A stretch of DNA of 64,000 nucleotides from Fonticella tunisiensis. GTDB lineage: Bacteria; Bacillota; Clostridia; Clostridiales; Caloramatoraceae. This document shows positions 50,036-60,416 of this stretch, in pieces. Numbering within the stretch: position 1 is the first letter of the stretch; the number at the start of each line of letters is the position of its first letter. Where the stretch lies: the NCBI RefSeq assembly GCF_004364155.1, contig NZ_SOAZ01000006.1:62001-126000 (forward strand). Reading direction: 5' to 3'. The notes below the pieces were generated by a model. The model was not told the origin of the DNA. It worked only from the letters and a program-made list of their open reading frames with translations, and made no database searches. The translations under genes were made by a program, and so were the position numbers.

Positions 50036-50913
50036 TTTTTCATCCTCCTGTTTTCCATAAGCTCTAATAGTATATCTCTATAATTATCATACCTTTTCTG
50101 TTGTATTTTCCCCTCTTCCACGGCTTCCTTTACAGAACATCCGTACTCCTTTATGTGCAAACATGATGAAAACTTACATCTACCTATATAATCCTTAAAC
50201 TCTCTAAAAGAATACTGAAGGTATTCTGGTTCCATAAAACTCAAATCTATAGAAGAAAATCCCGGAGTATCAACCAGATAAGTATTCTTTTCTACCTCAA
50301 TCAGCTCCGCATGCCTGGTAGTATGCTTTCCTCTGTTTATTTTTGAACTTATCTCCCCTGTTTCCATTTTCACTTTATCCTGTAAGCTGTTAAACAGAGT
50401 TGATTTACCAACTCCTGAAGGGCCGGCAAACACCGATACCTTGTTCTTAATCACATTTTTTAAACTGTCTATACCCTCCCCTGTTTTTCCGTTTGTCTTT
50501 ATAACCTTGTATCCTATATTCTCGTAAATGTTTTTCACCTCTTCAAAGGTATTATCCCCATCGAGGTCGCTTTTGTTCAGACAGATAATAGATGTCAAAT
50601 CGTTATGCTCAGATAGTATAAGAAGCTTATCCAGCAATATGAAGCTGATGTCTGGGTTTTTTAAAGCAAATACGATAATTGACTGATCCACATTGGCAAC
50701 CTGTGGCCTTATAAGTTGATTTTTTCTTTCTGAGATTCCAGTTATAACCCCATGGGATTCATCTATAAGCTCCACTTCCACCCTGTCGCCAACTATAGGG
50801 CTTAACTTATCCTTCCTGAATTTACCTCTTGCCTTGCATTCAATGAGTTTGCCATCCTCAAGTTCCACATAATAAAAGCCCGCAATTCCCTTCAACAGTA
50901 TACCCTTTGCCAT
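50029..50913 (-). CDS. rsgA: Small ribosomal subunit biogenesis GTPase RsgA
   Basis: RsgA checks the decoding centre in late 30S assembly. It is a circularly permuted GTPase: an N-terminal OB fold (about residues 1-70), NKSDL (G4) before [14 protein letters not shown] (G1, about 167-180) and DTPGFSSI (G3), then a C-terminal zinc domain with the Cys/His ligands in [19 protein letters not shown] (about 246-264). I chose the ATG after GGAGGGCAAT, giving 294 residues. It follows prkC by 36 bp, matching prkC-cpgA in Bacillus. Confidence 0.97.
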   Translation of the reverse strand: MAKGILLKGIAGFYYVELEDGKLIECKARGKFRKDKLSPIVGDRVEVELIDESHGVITGISERKNQLIRPQVANVDQSIIVFALKNPDISFILLDKLLILSEHNDLTSIICLNKSDLDGDNTFEEVKNIYENIGYKVIKTNGKTGEGIDSLKNVIKNKVSVFAGPSGVGKSTLFNSLQDKVKMETGEISSKINRGKHTTRHAELIEVEKNTYLVDTPGFSSIDLSFMEPEYLQYSFREFKDYIGRCKFSSCLHIKEYGCSVKEAVEEGKIQQKRYDNYRDILLELMENRRMKKW

Positions 50914-50949
50914 ATTGCCCTCCATACATTACTGCTTGTTTGAATTATA

Positions 50950-52692
50950 TCAAGGTTTATTTGGGGACTGGTTTGGTAGTTGGTCCTCAATGTTTTCCTT
51001 ATTACTTTCATTATTGTTTTCCTTATTGTTTTCTTCATTCTGCTGCACCTTGTTGGAATTTACCTTGACATCTACCCTCGTACCTTCCGAAACTTCTTTA
51101 TTTGCCATTATACTTTGGTCTATGATCACTCCGTCGATATACTTTGTATCCTGCCCGTATTCAATATTGCCAAGCACCAGATTGCTGTTTTCAAGCTCCT
51201 TTTTTGCCTGTTCAAGCGTCTTTCCAATCAGCAGTGGAACCCTAACGTATTTTATTTCAGGTCCATCGCTCACGATTATATTGACCTCGCTTCCTTCAAT
51301 AACTTGGGTATCCGGTTTAGGCTCCTGGTCTATAATTAGTCCCTTCGCAACATCATTGCTCTTCCTTCTTTCAACGGAACCTAATTTAAGCCCTGCCGAT
51401 TGAAGTCTGTATTCAGCCTCAATGATATCTGACTTTACAAGATTTGGCACAGTAACTTTCTTAGGACCTGAACTTAGTATAACCTTTACAGTTTCATTTT
51501 CCTTTATACTTGAACCTTCATCAGGAATTACCCTTAATACACGCCCTTCTTCCATCTCACTTGGCTGGCTATCGATAACCTGCATGGCAAGTTTATAATC
51601 TCGAAGAATTTTTTGTGCCTCCTCCTGCTTCAATCCGACTATTTTAGGCACCTGAGTTTCATTTACTACAAAATAAGTCTTATATGCAAAATAAAGGAGT
51701 GTCCCAAGAATAAAAAGTGAAACAAGAAGTATTAAAAACTTCCAAATTCTCTTTCTTTTGTACGATTTTCTATCCTTATTCTCCAGTACCCTTCCTATAT
51801 CCTCTACAGGTATTATTTTAGTGTATCCATCATCATCATTTGCAGCGGTTGTCAGGGTCTGATTTGGATTCCTCTGTGCGGCAAGGATATCGTTTATAAT
51901 ATCCCTCGCACTCTGATATCTTTTTGTCATATCCTTTTCCATGGCTTTAACGACTATATCATTTACAGCATCAGGAATATCACTATTCATCCGTGATGGC
52001 TCAACAAGCGTATCCTGTATATGTTTTATAGCTATGGATATCGGGCTATCTGCCTCATAGGGAAGTTTGCCTGTCAGCATTTCGTACATTACAACTCCCA
52101 GAGAATATAAATCAGTCCTGTGATCGCTAAATCCCCCTCTGGCCTGCTCCGGTGAAAAGTAATGAACGGATCCCATTATCTTGCCAGTATTGGTCATTGT
52201 GGAGGATGTCGATGCCCTGGCTATACCGAAGTCAGTTACTTTGACAAGCTTATCCTCGGTTATAAGTATGTTATGTGGTTTTATATCTCTATGGACAACA
52301 CCATTTTTATGTGCATGTTCAAGTGCCAGAGCTATTTTATAAGAAATTTCAAGCGTTTCCTTATAATCAAGCCTACCTTTATCTCTAATATATTCTTTAA
52401 GGGTTTTGCCATGAACATATTCCATAACTATGTAGTATATTCCATCCTCTTCTCCAACATCATAAATCCCCACAATATTTGGATGAGATAAGCTTGCTGC
52501 AGCCATTGACTCCCTCTTAAACTTCTTTATAAATTCTTCATCCGTTGTAAACTCCGGCCTCAATATTTTAACAGCAACATATCTATTTAAAAGCTGACAT
52601 TTAGCTTTATAAACCAGGGCCATACCTCCATCTCCGATTTTCTCAAGCAGAAGGTATCTGTTTCCAAGTATTTTGCCTGCAAGGTTATTCAT
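50950..52692 (-). CDS. prkC: PASTA-domain serine/threonine protein kinase PrkC
   Basis: PrkC senses muropeptides and lipid II through its outer PASTA repeats and phosphorylates cell-wall, translation and germination targets. The kinase domain (about residues 1-270) has KIGDGGMALVYKA, the VKILR lysine, VVHRDIKPHNILI and DFGIARA; a single membrane helix follows (FLILLVSLFILGTLLYFA, about 320-340), then three PASTA repeats each ending in an SDGP/SSGP-type turn, and an Asn/Glu/Ser-rich tail (about 545-580). The ATG after AAAGGGTGATGAAG overlaps prpC by 8 bp. Confidence 0.97.
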   Translation of the reverse strand: MNNLAGKILGNRYLLLEKIGDGGMALVYKAKCQLLNRYVAVKILRPEFTTDEEFIKKFKRESMAAASLSHPNIVGIYDVGEEDGIYYIVMEYVHGKTLKEYIRDKGRLDYKETLEISYKIALALEHAHKNGVVHRDIKPHNILITEDKLVKVTDFGIARASTSSTMTNTGKIMGSVHYFSPEQARGGFSDHRTDLYSLGVVMYEMLTGKLPYEADSPISIAIKHIQDTLVEPSRMNSDIPDAVNDIVVKAMEKDMTKRYQSARDIINDILAAQRNPNQTLTTAANDDDGYTKIIPVEDIGRVLENKDRKSYKRKRIWKFLILLVSLFILGTLLYFAYKTYFVVNETQVPKIVGLKQEEAQKILRDYKLAMQVIDSQPSEMEEGRVLRVIPDEGSSIKENETVKVILSSGPKKVTVPNLVKSDIIEAEYRLQSAGLKLGSVERRKSNDVAKGLIIDQEPKPDTQVIEGSEVNIIVSDGPEIKYVRVPLLIGKTLEQAKKELENSNLVLGNIEYGQDTKYIDGVIIDQSIMANKEVSEGTRVDVKVNSNKVQQNEENNKENNNESNKENIEDQLPNQSPNKP

Positions 52693-53413
52693 CTTCATCA
52701 CCCTTTCTGGCTATGATAATGGATATGTTATCACTTCCTCCCCTTTCATTAGCCAGGTTGATCAAATCATCCACAGCATCTTCCCTTTTATCCAATATCA
52801 TCTTCCACATTTCTTCGCTGCTTACGTAGGACGTCAATCCATCACTACATAAAAGTACACAGTCCTTATCCTCCAAATTTTCAATCTTAGTATCGACAAC
52901 GACATATTTATCAATCCCAATTGCACGTGTTATCAAATTCCTCTGAGGATGCATTTGGGCTTCTGCTTCAGTTATACTTCCTTTATTGATAAGCTCCTGA
53001 ACATAGGAATGGTCTTCGCTTATTTTTCTTATCTCTCTTACATTTATTATGTAAGCCCTGCTGTCTCCCACGTGTCCCAGATAAAGTTTATTTTGTAAGA
53101 TAAGGCAGCAGGTTACGGTAGTGCCCATTCCCTTATATTTTTCATCCTTCAATGATTCCTCAAACACTTTACGATTTGCTTCAAGAATACCATCTCTTAT
53201 AAGTTCGTCCTTTTCATGATAACTATTAATGTTTTCAATTATAAACTCCCTTAAAGTCGTAGCTGCTATCCTGCTTGCAGTTTCTCCTGCATTATGTCCT
53301 CCCATCCCATCAGCTACTATAAGAAGCGTATATTTGCTGCCTTTAAAAGTTAATACATAATCCTGATTTGTTTCCCTTATTCTTCCTCTATCAGTTTTAC
53401 ACTTTATATACAA
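52685..53413 (-). CDS. prpC: PP2C-type serine/threonine phosphatase PrpC (Stp)
   Basis: PrpC dephosphorylates PrkC and its substrates. The PP2C motifs are intact: DRGRIRETNQDY near the N-terminus, VADGMGGHNAGETAS (about residues 36-50), GHVGDSRAYI (about 113-122), and the C-terminal SDGLTSYV and RGGSDNISIII metal ligands. The start is most likely a TTG seven bases after TGGGGG, giving MYIKCKTDRG, the usual N-terminus; an ATG ten codons upstream would place atypical residues before it. It is coupled to prkC by overlap. Confidence 0.95.
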   Translation of the reverse strand: MYIKCKTDRGRIRETNQDYVLTFKGSKYTLLIVADGMGGHNAGETASRIAATTLREFIIENINSYHEKDELIRDGILEANRKVFEESLKDEKYKGMGTTVTCCLILQNKLYLGHVGDSRAYIINVREIRKISEDHSYVQELINKGSITEAEAQMHPQRNLITRAIGIDKYVVVDTKIENLEDKDCVLLCSDGLTSYVSSEEMWKMILDKREDAVDDLINLANERGGSDNISIIIARKGDEDE

Positions 53414-53426
53414 TATACCACCCCCA

Positions 53427-54458
53427 TCATAACTTGTTGCCAATATATCCTCTTCTCAGCTGACCGCAGGAGGCATCGATATCGCTGCCAAGTTCTCGCC
53501 TTATGGTAGTCTGAATTCCACTTGAAACCAATATATCCCTGAACCTTTCAACTGCTTCTCTATCGGACTTATTATATTTTCTTTCCTTAACTTTATTGAG
53601 GGGTATAAGATTAACATGACATAACATATCCTTTATCCGCGCAGAAAGTTCTCTTGCATGTTCTTCTCTATCGTTCACCTCATGTATGAGGGAATATTCA
53701 AAGGTAATTCTTCTATTTGTCTTATTTATATAATATCTGCATGCATCAAGCAGTTCATCGATATCATATCTTCTCGCAACGGGCATTATCTGTTTTCTTA
53801 TATTATCATTTGGTGCATGTAAGGACACTGCAAGTGTTATTTGAAGATTAAGGTCAGCAAGCCTTTTTATTTCAGGAACAAGTCCACAGGTTGAAATTGT
53901 AATGTGCCTCATACCGATATTTAGACCTTCACTGTGATTCACAATTCTTAAAAATTTCACCACGTTTTCAAAGTTATCAAGTGGTTCACCCGTTCCCATA
54001 AGCACAACGTTTGAAACCTTCAAACCTGAATCCCTCTGTACCTTAAGGATTTGACCCAACATTTCACCAGCGGTTAAATCCCTGTTTTTGCCCCCAATTG
54101 TTGAAGCACAGAAGCTGCATCCCATGCTGCAGCCCGCCTGAGTAGATATACATATTGAGTTTCCGAAGGAATATTTCATTAGTACGCATTCAATTAAATT
54201 TCCATCTTTAAGTTCCATAAGATATTTAACAGTTCCATCTATACTTGACTCCTGCTTTGCAGCTATCTCCATGTTTTTAATAAATCCCAAACTGGAAAGC
54301 TTTTCCCTGAGATTCTTCGGAAGGTTTGTCATCTCGTCAAAGGATTCAACACCCTTATGTATCCACTTGAAAATTTGTTTTCCTCTAAACATCTTTTCGC
54401 CATTATTGACTACAACGTCCTCAATTTCGTTTATCTGCATATCTCTAAATTCAATCAT
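53427..54458 (-). CDS. rlmN: Dual-specificity 23S rRNA/tRNA adenine-C2 methyltransferase RlmN
   Basis: RlmN is a radical SAM enzyme that methylates A2503 of 23S rRNA and A37 of some tRNAs through a methyl-cysteine intermediate. The cluster motif is CSMGCSFCAS (CxxxCxxC, about residues 109-118), followed by GTGEPLDNFENV and SLHAPND; the second catalytic Cys is in DIDASCGQLRR near residue 330. The 343-residue length fits. It follows rsmB by four bases and precedes prpC, as in Bacillus. It lacks the changes that mark Cfr resistance enzymes, as far as can be judged by eye. Confidence 0.96.
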   Translation of the reverse strand: MIEFRDMQINEIEDVVVNNGEKMFRGKQIFKWIHKGVESFDEMTNLPKNLREKLSSLGFIKNMEIAAKQESSIDGTVKYLMELKDGNLIECVLMKYSFGNSICISTQAGCSMGCSFCASTIGGKNRDLTAGEMLGQILKVQRDSGLKVSNVVLMGTGEPLDNFENVVKFLRIVNHSEGLNIGMRHITISTCGLVPEIKRLADLNLQITLAVSLHAPNDNIRKQIMPVARRYDIDELLDACRYYINKTNRRITFEYSLIHEVNDREEHARELSARIKDMLCHVNLIPLNKVKERKYNKSDREAVERFRDILVSSGIQTTIRRELGSDIDASCGQLRRGYIGNKL

Positions 54459-54462
54459 TAAA

Positions 54463-55803
54463 TCACCATTTTCTTCTAAGTTTACTTATAAAGAAACCAT
54501 CAACATCATGCATGTTTGGAAATAGTTTTATATATCCATTTTTACACGTTTGAACCTTAAATCTCTCAGGTAATACGAAACATATGTCTACCAGTTCAAA
54601 ATTGTCATGCTCATTTAAAAACTTCTTTATTATTTCTTCGTTTTCCTCATGAGTTATTGTGCATGTGCTGTATACCAACGTTCCATTTATTTTTAAATAT
54701 CTCGATGCATTTTTTAAAATTTCATATTGGACTTTTTGAAGGTTTATTATATCCTTCATTGTAACATTCCATCTAATTTCAGGTTTCTTCCTAATTAGTC
54801 CAAGCCCTGAACATGGAGCATCTACTAAAACTCTATCTGAAGAATTCTCGAATTCCTTCATAAAAATCGATGAGTCCTTCAGATAAGTTCGAATAATATC
54901 TATTCCAAGCCTTGAAGCATTCTGTTCGACTAACTCCAACTTATGTTCATGGATATCAAAGGCCAGAATTTCACCGTTGTTTTTCATAAGCTGTGCAATA
55001 TGGGTGGTTTTACCACCGGGTGCGCTGCACAAATCCATTACCCTTTCTCCAGGCTTGGGGGCTAGCACTCTAGATACAAGCATGGAACTCTCATCCTGAA
55101 CAGTGAAAAGCCCCTTTATAAACTCCTCAGACTTTTCGATAGGACCATATCCCTTAAGCACTAAGGATTCCTCAACCTTACCGTCATATACTTCAATTCC
55201 TTTTTCATGCAGTACCTTTTTAAGTTCATCTCTGGTGCATTTCAAGGTGTTTACTCTTATTGACAAAGAAGGAGGTAGATTATTTTTCTTCATTAAATCT
55301 ACCACAAAATCCCTTCCTAACTCATTTGAAAACTTCTTTACATACCATTCTGGATGGGAATATTCTATCGAAAGTCTTTTAATATCATCCTTTATGTCTA
55401 TTCTATCAAATTCATTCCTTCTCCTCAGAATATTCCTGAGTACCCCATTTACAAAGGAGGAAGATTTTTTATCCTTAAGCTTAACAATTTCCACTGATTG
55501 ATTAACCGCTGCAAAATCTGGTACTTTATCCATGAAAAATATCTGGTATACTGCTATTCTGAGACAGTTAAGCACCCATAGGCTCATCTTTTCAATCTTC
55601 ACTCGTGAAAACCTTTGAATAAAGTAGTCTATTCTAGCTTTCCATCTTAAAGTTCCATAAAGTATCTCTGATGCAAAGGCCCTGTCAATTTGTTCAAGGT
55701 TGTACTTCTTAAAATAATGGTTTAACCTAATATTCGAATATGCTTTATTTTCATCAATGTCACAGAGCGTTTTAACTGCTACTAATCGTGATTTGTCCTC
55801 CAT
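54463..55803 (-). CDS. rsmB: 16S rRNA (cytosine967-C5)-methyltransferase RsmB
   Basis: RsmB (Sun/Fmu) makes m5C967 in 16S rRNA. The N-terminal NusB-like RNA-binding domain (about residues 1-140, with AFASEILYGTLRWKARID) precedes the Rossmann methyltransferase: MDLCSAPGGKTTHIAQLM (about 256-273), the DAPCSGLGLIRKKPEIRW motif (about 323-340) and the catalytic Cys in VYSTCTITHEENEE. The 446-residue length is normal. The ATG follows CAGGAGGATATTAA. It overlaps nothing and is four bases from rlmN. Confidence 0.97.
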   Translation of the reverse strand: MEDKSRLVAVKTLCDIDENKAYSNIRLNHYFKKYNLEQIDRAFASEILYGTLRWKARIDYFIQRFSRVKIEKMSLWVLNCLRIAVYQIFFMDKVPDFAAVNQSVEIVKLKDKKSSSFVNGVLRNILRRRNEFDRIDIKDDIKRLSIEYSHPEWYVKKFSNELGRDFVVDLMKKNNLPPSLSIRVNTLKCTRDELKKVLHEKGIEVYDGKVEESLVLKGYGPIEKSEEFIKGLFTVQDESSMLVSRVLAPKPGERVMDLCSAPGGKTTHIAQLMKNNGEILAFDIHEHKLELVEQNASRLGIDIIRTYLKDSSIFMKEFENSSDRVLVDAPCSGLGLIRKKPEIRWNVTMKDIINLQKVQYEILKNASRYLKINGTLVYSTCTITHEENEEIIKKFLNEHDNFELVDICFVLPERFKVQTCKNGYIKLFPNMHDVDGFFISKLRRKW

Positions 55804-55825
55804 TTAATATCCTCCTGGAAAATTG

Positions 55826-56524
55826 TTAGTCCCTTGAATCCCTTGTTATAATAAGCAATCTTAAAAGCTGCGAAACAGCCATGAGTGTAGCTGCTACATA
55901 GGTAAGGGCAGCAGCATCCAGCACTTTTCTTGCCCCTCTTACTTCGTCATCATCTATTATATAGTTTTCTTCAAGCTGCTTTATTGCCCTTGAGCTTGCG
56001 TTATACTCCACGGGAAGGGTAATCAACTGGAATATAACTGCCCCCGAAAAGAGCCATATTCCAAGATTTATAAAAGCAGAGAAACCCATAAAGAACCCTA
56101 ATATTATAAATACCCATGAAAGATTTGAGCCAATATTGACAACGGGTACAAGGCTATTTCTGATTGAGAGCGGCGCATAGCCTGACTGATGCTGAAGTGC
56201 ATGACCTGCTTCATGGGCAGCCACTCCAATTGATGCTATGGAATTACCATAGTATACATCCTCAGAAAGTCGTAAAACCTTTCTTGACGGGTCATAATGA
56301 TCCGTTAAATGTCCTCTTATTACCTCTATGGGCACATCGTATAATCCATTTCTATCCAGAATAATTCTTGCAGCCTCAGCTCCTGTTATACCTTTGTAGG
56401 ATCTTACCTGTAAGTACCTTGAAAAAGTAGAGCTGATCCTGCTCTGTGCATATAATGAAAACAAAATTGCAGGTATTAACATTATATAAGTAGGGTCAAA
56501 ATATCCAAAATAAAATGGAAACAT
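55826..56524 (-). CDS. Zinc metallopeptidase, YugP family (DUF2268/neutral zinc membrane type)
   Basis: A membrane-embedded zinc peptidase of the YugP family (PF04298); substrates are unknown. The active-site motif AAHEAGHALQH (HExxH, about residues 108-118) is intact. Hydrophobic segments occur at the N-terminus (YIMLIPAILFSLYA), after the active site (LSWVFIILGFFMGFSAF and LGIWLFSGAVIFQLITL) and near the C-terminus (ALTYVAATLMAVSQLLRLLI). The start is the ATG after GAGGTGGTTATAT, giving 232 residues. It lies between fmt and rsmB, a place where Clostridia but not Bacillus carry it. Confidence 0.92.
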   Translation of the reverse strand: MFPFYFGYFDPTYIMLIPAILFSLYAQSRISSTFSRYLQVRSYKGITGAEAARIILDRNGLYDVPIEVIRGHLTDHYDPSRKVLRLSEDVYYGNSIASIGVAAHEAGHALQHQSGYAPLSIRNSLVPVVNIGSNLSWVFIILGFFMGFSAFINLGIWLFSGAVIFQLITLPVEYNASSRAIKQLEENYIIDDDEVRGARKVLDAAALTYVAATLMAVSQLLRLLIITRDSRD

Positions 56525-56534
56525 ATAACCACCT

Positions 56535-57464
56535 CTATTCAAGCTTTTCTCCTGATTTTAAGTTATGTCCATTAAGATAAGCAGCAACATTCATTCTTTT
56601 TCCTCCCACTTCCTGAAGCTCTTTTATTATTATACTTCCTTTCCTGCATGCCACTTCAATCCCTTCCCTTGAAACCTTCAATATTTCTCCAGGATTGCTG
56701 CGATCACCTTCATCTATCTTATCAGCCTTCCATATTTTTATCATGGTACCTTTATAGTAGCAGTAGGCACCTGGCCAGGGAGTAACTCCTCTTATGAGGT
56801 TATATATATCTTTTGCATTTTTATCCCAATTGATGCGTCCAAGTTCCTTTTTTAACATGGGAGCATAGGTGGACATGGAATCATCCTGTTTCTCAGGTTT
56901 CAACTGTCCTGCTTCAAGTGCTTTTAAAGTTTTAATTAATACATCTGCTCCCAGGATCATAAGCCTATCATGTAGTTCCCCTGCTGTTTCCCCTTCCAAA
57001 ATATCGATCTCTTCCTTTAAAAGCATATCACCAGTATCGAGACCTTCATCCATAAGCATTGTTGTAATCCCGGTTCTGGTATAACCATTTATTATTGCCC
57101 AGTTGATTGGAGCAGCTCCCCTCAAGCGTGGAAGAAGGGATGCATGAACATTTATGCATCCATGTACTGGTATTTCTAAAACTTCCTTGGGCAAAATTTG
57201 ACCATAGGCTATAACAACTATAACGTCAGGGTTAAGCTTCCTTAAACTTTCAATGGATTGATTATCCTTCCTTAACCTTTCAGGCTGAAAAACCGGTATA
57301 TTATGCTTCAAGGCAATCTCTTTCACAGGAGTAAATTGTACTTTCTGACCTCTTCCCTTTGGCCTGTCGGGTTGAGTAAACACACCTACAACATCATATT
57401 CCTTAATCAGCCTTTCCAGCGACGGAACAGAAAACTCCGGAGTACCCATAAAAACTATCCTCAT
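56535..57464 (-). CDS. fmt: Methionyl-tRNA formyltransferase
   Basis: Fmt formylates initiator Met-tRNA with 10-formyl-tetrahydrofolate. The N-terminus MRIVFMGTPEFSVPSLERLI is typical, and the formyl-transfer site has INVHASLLPRLRGAAPINWAIING (Asn-His-Asp chemistry, core about residues 107-125) and the DTGDMLL loop. The C-terminal OB-like tRNA domain (about 205-309) includes GVTPWPGAYCYY. The 309-residue length is normal. It follows def by 13 bp; formylation and deformylation are co-expressed. Confidence 0.98.
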   Translation of the reverse strand: MRIVFMGTPEFSVPSLERLIKEYDVVGVFTQPDRPKGRGQKVQFTPVKEIALKHNIPVFQPERLRKDNQSIESLRKLNPDVIVVIAYGQILPKEVLEIPVHGCINVHASLLPRLRGAAPINWAIINGYTRTGITTMLMDEGLDTGDMLLKEEIDILEGETAGELHDRLMILGADVLIKTLKALEAGQLKPEKQDDSMSTYAPMLKKELGRINWDKNAKDIYNLIRGVTPWPGAYCYYKGTMIKIWKADKIDEGDRSNPGEILKVSREGIEVACRKGSIIIKELQEVGGKRMNVAAYLNGHNLKSGEKLE

Positions 57465-57477
57465 TTTATCACCAACC

Positions 57478-57921
57478 TTAAGCTTTCTTTATCCTGTCAA
57501 CAAAAAGTATTCCATCTAAATGATCAATCTCATGGCAGAGGGCCCTTGCAAGAAGCCCTGTTCCTTCAATGATTACTTCCTCTCCATTTTCATTTAATGC
57601 CTTAACTTTAACCTCAGCAGGCCTTTCAACAATCCCCCTCTCTCCTGGAATGCTAAGGCACCCTTCTTCCTCTGTCTGAGTTCCTTCAGAGTCAATAATC
57701 TCGGGGTTTATAAGCTTTATTGGTCCTTCTCCAACATCTATTACTATTATTCGCTTTAAAACTCCAACCTGTGGAGCTGCAAGTCCAACTCCATCCTCAT
57801 GATACATTGTTTCCACCATATCGTCGATTAAACTTTTTATCCTATCATCTATTTTTTCAACTGGTCTGCTTTTCTTCCTGAGAATTTCATCTCCCATTAT
57901 CCTCATCTGTCTCAATGCCAT
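57478..57921 (-). CDS. def: Peptide deformylase
   Basis: Def removes the formyl group from nascent proteins and is an Fe(II) enzyme. The three motifs are present: [10 protein letters not shown] (about residues 43-52), EEGCLSIPG (about 87-95) with the metal Cys, and [12 protein letters not shown] (about 129-140) with the HExxH. The 147-residue length marks the compact type. It sits between priA and fmt, the usual order. Confidence 0.98.
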   Translation of the reverse strand: MALRQMRIMGDEILRKKSRPVEKIDDRIKSLIDDMVETMYHEDGVGLAAPQVGVLKRIIVIDVGEGPIKLINPEIIDSEGTQTEEEGCLSIPGERGIVERPAEVKVKALNENGEEVIIEGTGLLARALCHEIDHLDGILFVDRIKKA

Positions 57922-57932
57922 TTTATGACCTC

Positions 57933-60359
57933 CTAAATCATGCTATATGGATTAACATCAAAACTAAAATTAATAGATGTCCCAGCTAACTTTTTACTAG
58001 CTGTTTCATTTATAATTTCATAATACTTATGAATTTCACCTTTAAAGATAATATGCCACCTATAATTATTTTTTATTTTCGATATATGGTTTGGTACGGG
58101 TCCGAGAATCTCTATATCTTTTCTGCCATATAAATATCTAAATTCATCCTTCAGTTCCATACACGCTTTTATAAGTTCATCTTCCTTCGGAGAGGTTAAC
58201 AAAACATAAAGGATGTCAGTAAAGGGAGGATGATTTAACATCTTTCTTATCTGTATTTCTCTATTATAAAAATTAACATAGTCGTGTTTGCTTGCATAGA
58301 TTATGCTGTAGTGTTCAGGATCATAGGTTTGAACTATAACTCTGCCAGCTTTGTCTCCTCTTCCAGCTCTCCCAGAAACCTGGGTTATTAGCTGGAAAGT
58401 CCTTTCAGAGGATCTGAAATCAGGAAGATTCAGTATCATATCAGCAGCCAGAATACCTACAAGCGTTACGTTTTTGAAATCCATTCCCTTACTTATCATT
58501 TGAGTTCCTACCAGTATGTCCGCATTATTGTTTTTAAATTCATTATAGATCCTTTCATGCTCACCCTTTTTTCGGGTGGTATCCATATCCATTCGTAGTA
58601 CCCTTGCATTCGGAAAATACTTTTTTATTTCGCTTTCGATTCTTTCTGTTCCAGTTCCAAAATATTTTATGTACTTGCTTTCACAGTTCGGACATACCTG
58701 GTGCATTTTAGATTCAAATCCGCAATAATGGCATATAAGCTTATTGTTTGAGGAGTGATAAGTAAGTGATACATCGCAATGTGGACATTTGCTTACATAG
58801 CCACAAGCCCTGCATGATACAAAGGTTGAGTATCCTCTTCTGTTTAAAAATAAAATTGTTTGATGACCTCTATTTAAATTTTCTTTTATCGAGTCAAAAA
58901 GTTCCACGCTGAATATGGATCTGTTTCCTGCCTTCAACTCTTCCCTCATATCAACTATTCTTACTTCAGGTAGATTTTTATTATCAACTCTTCTAGTAAT
59001 TTCAACAAGTCCATATGCTCCAGATTTCGCATTATAATAACTCTCAAACGAAGGCGTAGCCGAACCCAGTATTAAAAGGCCTTGATTTTGCTTTATTCTG
59101 AATTCAGCTATTTCCCTGGTATGGTACTTGGGTGTCATCTCAGATTTATAGGAATACTCGTGCTCCTCATCTATTATTATGAGTTTAAGGTTGTTTACCG
59201 GGGCAAAAACCGCAGATCTTGCACCCACAACCACCTTAACCTCTCCGCTTTTTATTTTTCTCCATTCATCGAACCTTTCGCCATTAGAAAGCCTGCTGTG
59301 CAGCACTGCAACTACTTCCCCAAACCTTCCCTTAAACCTTTCTACGGTCTGTGGCGTTAGGGCAATTTCAGGAACTAAAACAATTGCTCCGTACCCATGC
59401 TTTAAAAATTTTTCTACGAGATTTAAATAAATCTCCGTTTTTCCGCAGCCAGTTACTCCATGTAGTAAAAATGTGTTAATACCATTTTTATATCCCTCAA
59501 TTATAGCAGTTAGTGCCTTTTTTTGATCTAAAGTAAGCTCAACCTTAGGGTACACATGCTCATCCTTCACAGGTTCTCTGTAAATTTCCTTTTTGATCTT
59601 TACAAGAAGACCTTTGCCTTCAAGTCCCTTTATAACACCTGGAGTACACTTATATTTGCGGCATAATTCTGTAATTGTGTGTTCATCTTTATTATCAATT
59701 ATCTGTTTTAATATTTCCGCCTGTTTTCTGTATCTTGGAGGAGGATTTTGAATAAACTCATTACACTTTTCTACCTCAAGTGGAACATATATGTCAAGGG
59801 TTTTTTCCTTAACCTTCTGATCCATTTTCCTTTTTAACTCTATTATACCTTCCCTTTCCATATTAAAAATGATAGATCTTTTTAATTTTTTATTAAAATT
59901 CTTTTCAATCACGCTTATATCGACATATTTCTTGTCATCTATGCAACTTAATATTTCATTATATTTATCGGGGATTTTAATTGACAAGGGCGCTTTAAGC
60001 TTTATATATATGTTCTCCTTTAAACTTATCCCCGCCGGAACTATGGTTTGGATTGCATCCCACATTGTACAGTAATATTTATTTTTAATAAAATATGCAA
60101 GCTCAATTAATTCTTCTGTGAGTATAACATCTTTATCTGCCACATCAATAATTTTTTTTAGCTTATAATGGGTGAGTTCAGTACCTTGCTTTATTTTCAT
60201 TACATAGCCTTCAGTATATTTATTCGAGCTTCCGAAAGGAACAATAACCCTCATTCCTGATCTAATAAGTTCTTCCAATTCATCAGGTATAATATAGTCA
60301 AATTCCCTGTCCATTTCTTTGGCTGAATTGTTGATAATAATTGATGCAATTTTAAACAT
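57933..60359 (-). CDS. priA: Primosomal protein N' (replication restart helicase)
   Basis: PriA reloads the replication machinery at repaired forks. The N-terminal 3'-DNA-binding domain and winged helix (about residues 1-280) precede the helicase core with [12 protein letters not shown] (about 302-313), the [12 protein letters not shown] box, [10 protein letters not shown], and a zinc domain of paired CxxC clusters ([23 protein letters not shown]; about 515-565), then the [15 protein letters not shown] and QVSGRAGRG motifs. The ATG after GGAGGAGAGCC gives 808 residues. It precedes def and fmt. Confidence 0.98.
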   Translation of the reverse strand: MFKIASIIINNSAKEMDREFDYIIPDELEELIRSGMRVIVPFGSSNKYTEGYVMKIKQGTELTHYKLKKIIDVADKDVILTEELIELAYFIKNKYYCTMWDAIQTIVPAGISLKENIYIKLKAPLSIKIPDKYNEILSCIDDKKYVDISVIEKNFNKKLKRSIIFNMEREGIIELKRKMDQKVKEKTLDIYVPLEVEKCNEFIQNPPPRYRKQAEILKQIIDNKDEHTITELCRKYKCTPGVIKGLEGKGLLVKIKKEIYREPVKDEHVYPKVELTLDQKKALTAIIEGYKNGINTFLLHGVTGCGKTEIYLNLVEKFLKHGYGAIVLVPEIALTPQTVERFKGRFGEVVAVLHSRLSNGERFDEWRKIKSGEVKVVVGARSAVFAPVNNLKLIIIDEEHEYSYKSEMTPKYHTREIAEFRIKQNQGLLILGSATPSFESYYNAKSGAYGLVEITRRVDNKNLPEVRIVDMREELKAGNRSIFSVELFDSIKENLNRGHQTILFLNRRGYSTFVSCRACGYVSKCPHCDVSLTYHSSNNKLICHYCGFESKMHQVCPNCESKYIKYFGTGTERIESEIKKYFPNARVLRMDMDTTRKKGEHERIYNEFKNNNADILVGTQMISKGMDFKNVTLVGILAADMILNLPDFRSSERTFQLITQVSGRAGRGDKAGRVIVQTYDPEHYSIIYASKHDYVNFYNREIQIRKMLNHPPFTDILYVLLTSPKEDELIKACMELKDEFRYLYGRKDIEILGPVPNHISKIKNNYRWHIIFKGEIHKYYEIINETASKKLAGTSINFSFDVNPYSMI

Positions 60360-60402
60360 GGCTCTCCTCCACAACCAGCGCAATTTTCACGTTATTAAAA
60401 AA

Positions 60403-60416
60403 AGCGCCTCAGCGCT
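60403..60416 (-). terminator. coaBC-priA intercistronic hairpin
   Basis: AGCGC-TGAG-GCGCT followed by a seven-T run on the minus strand, overlapping the coaBC stop codon. The stem is short but G/C-rich; it probably attenuates priA. Confidence 0.65.
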
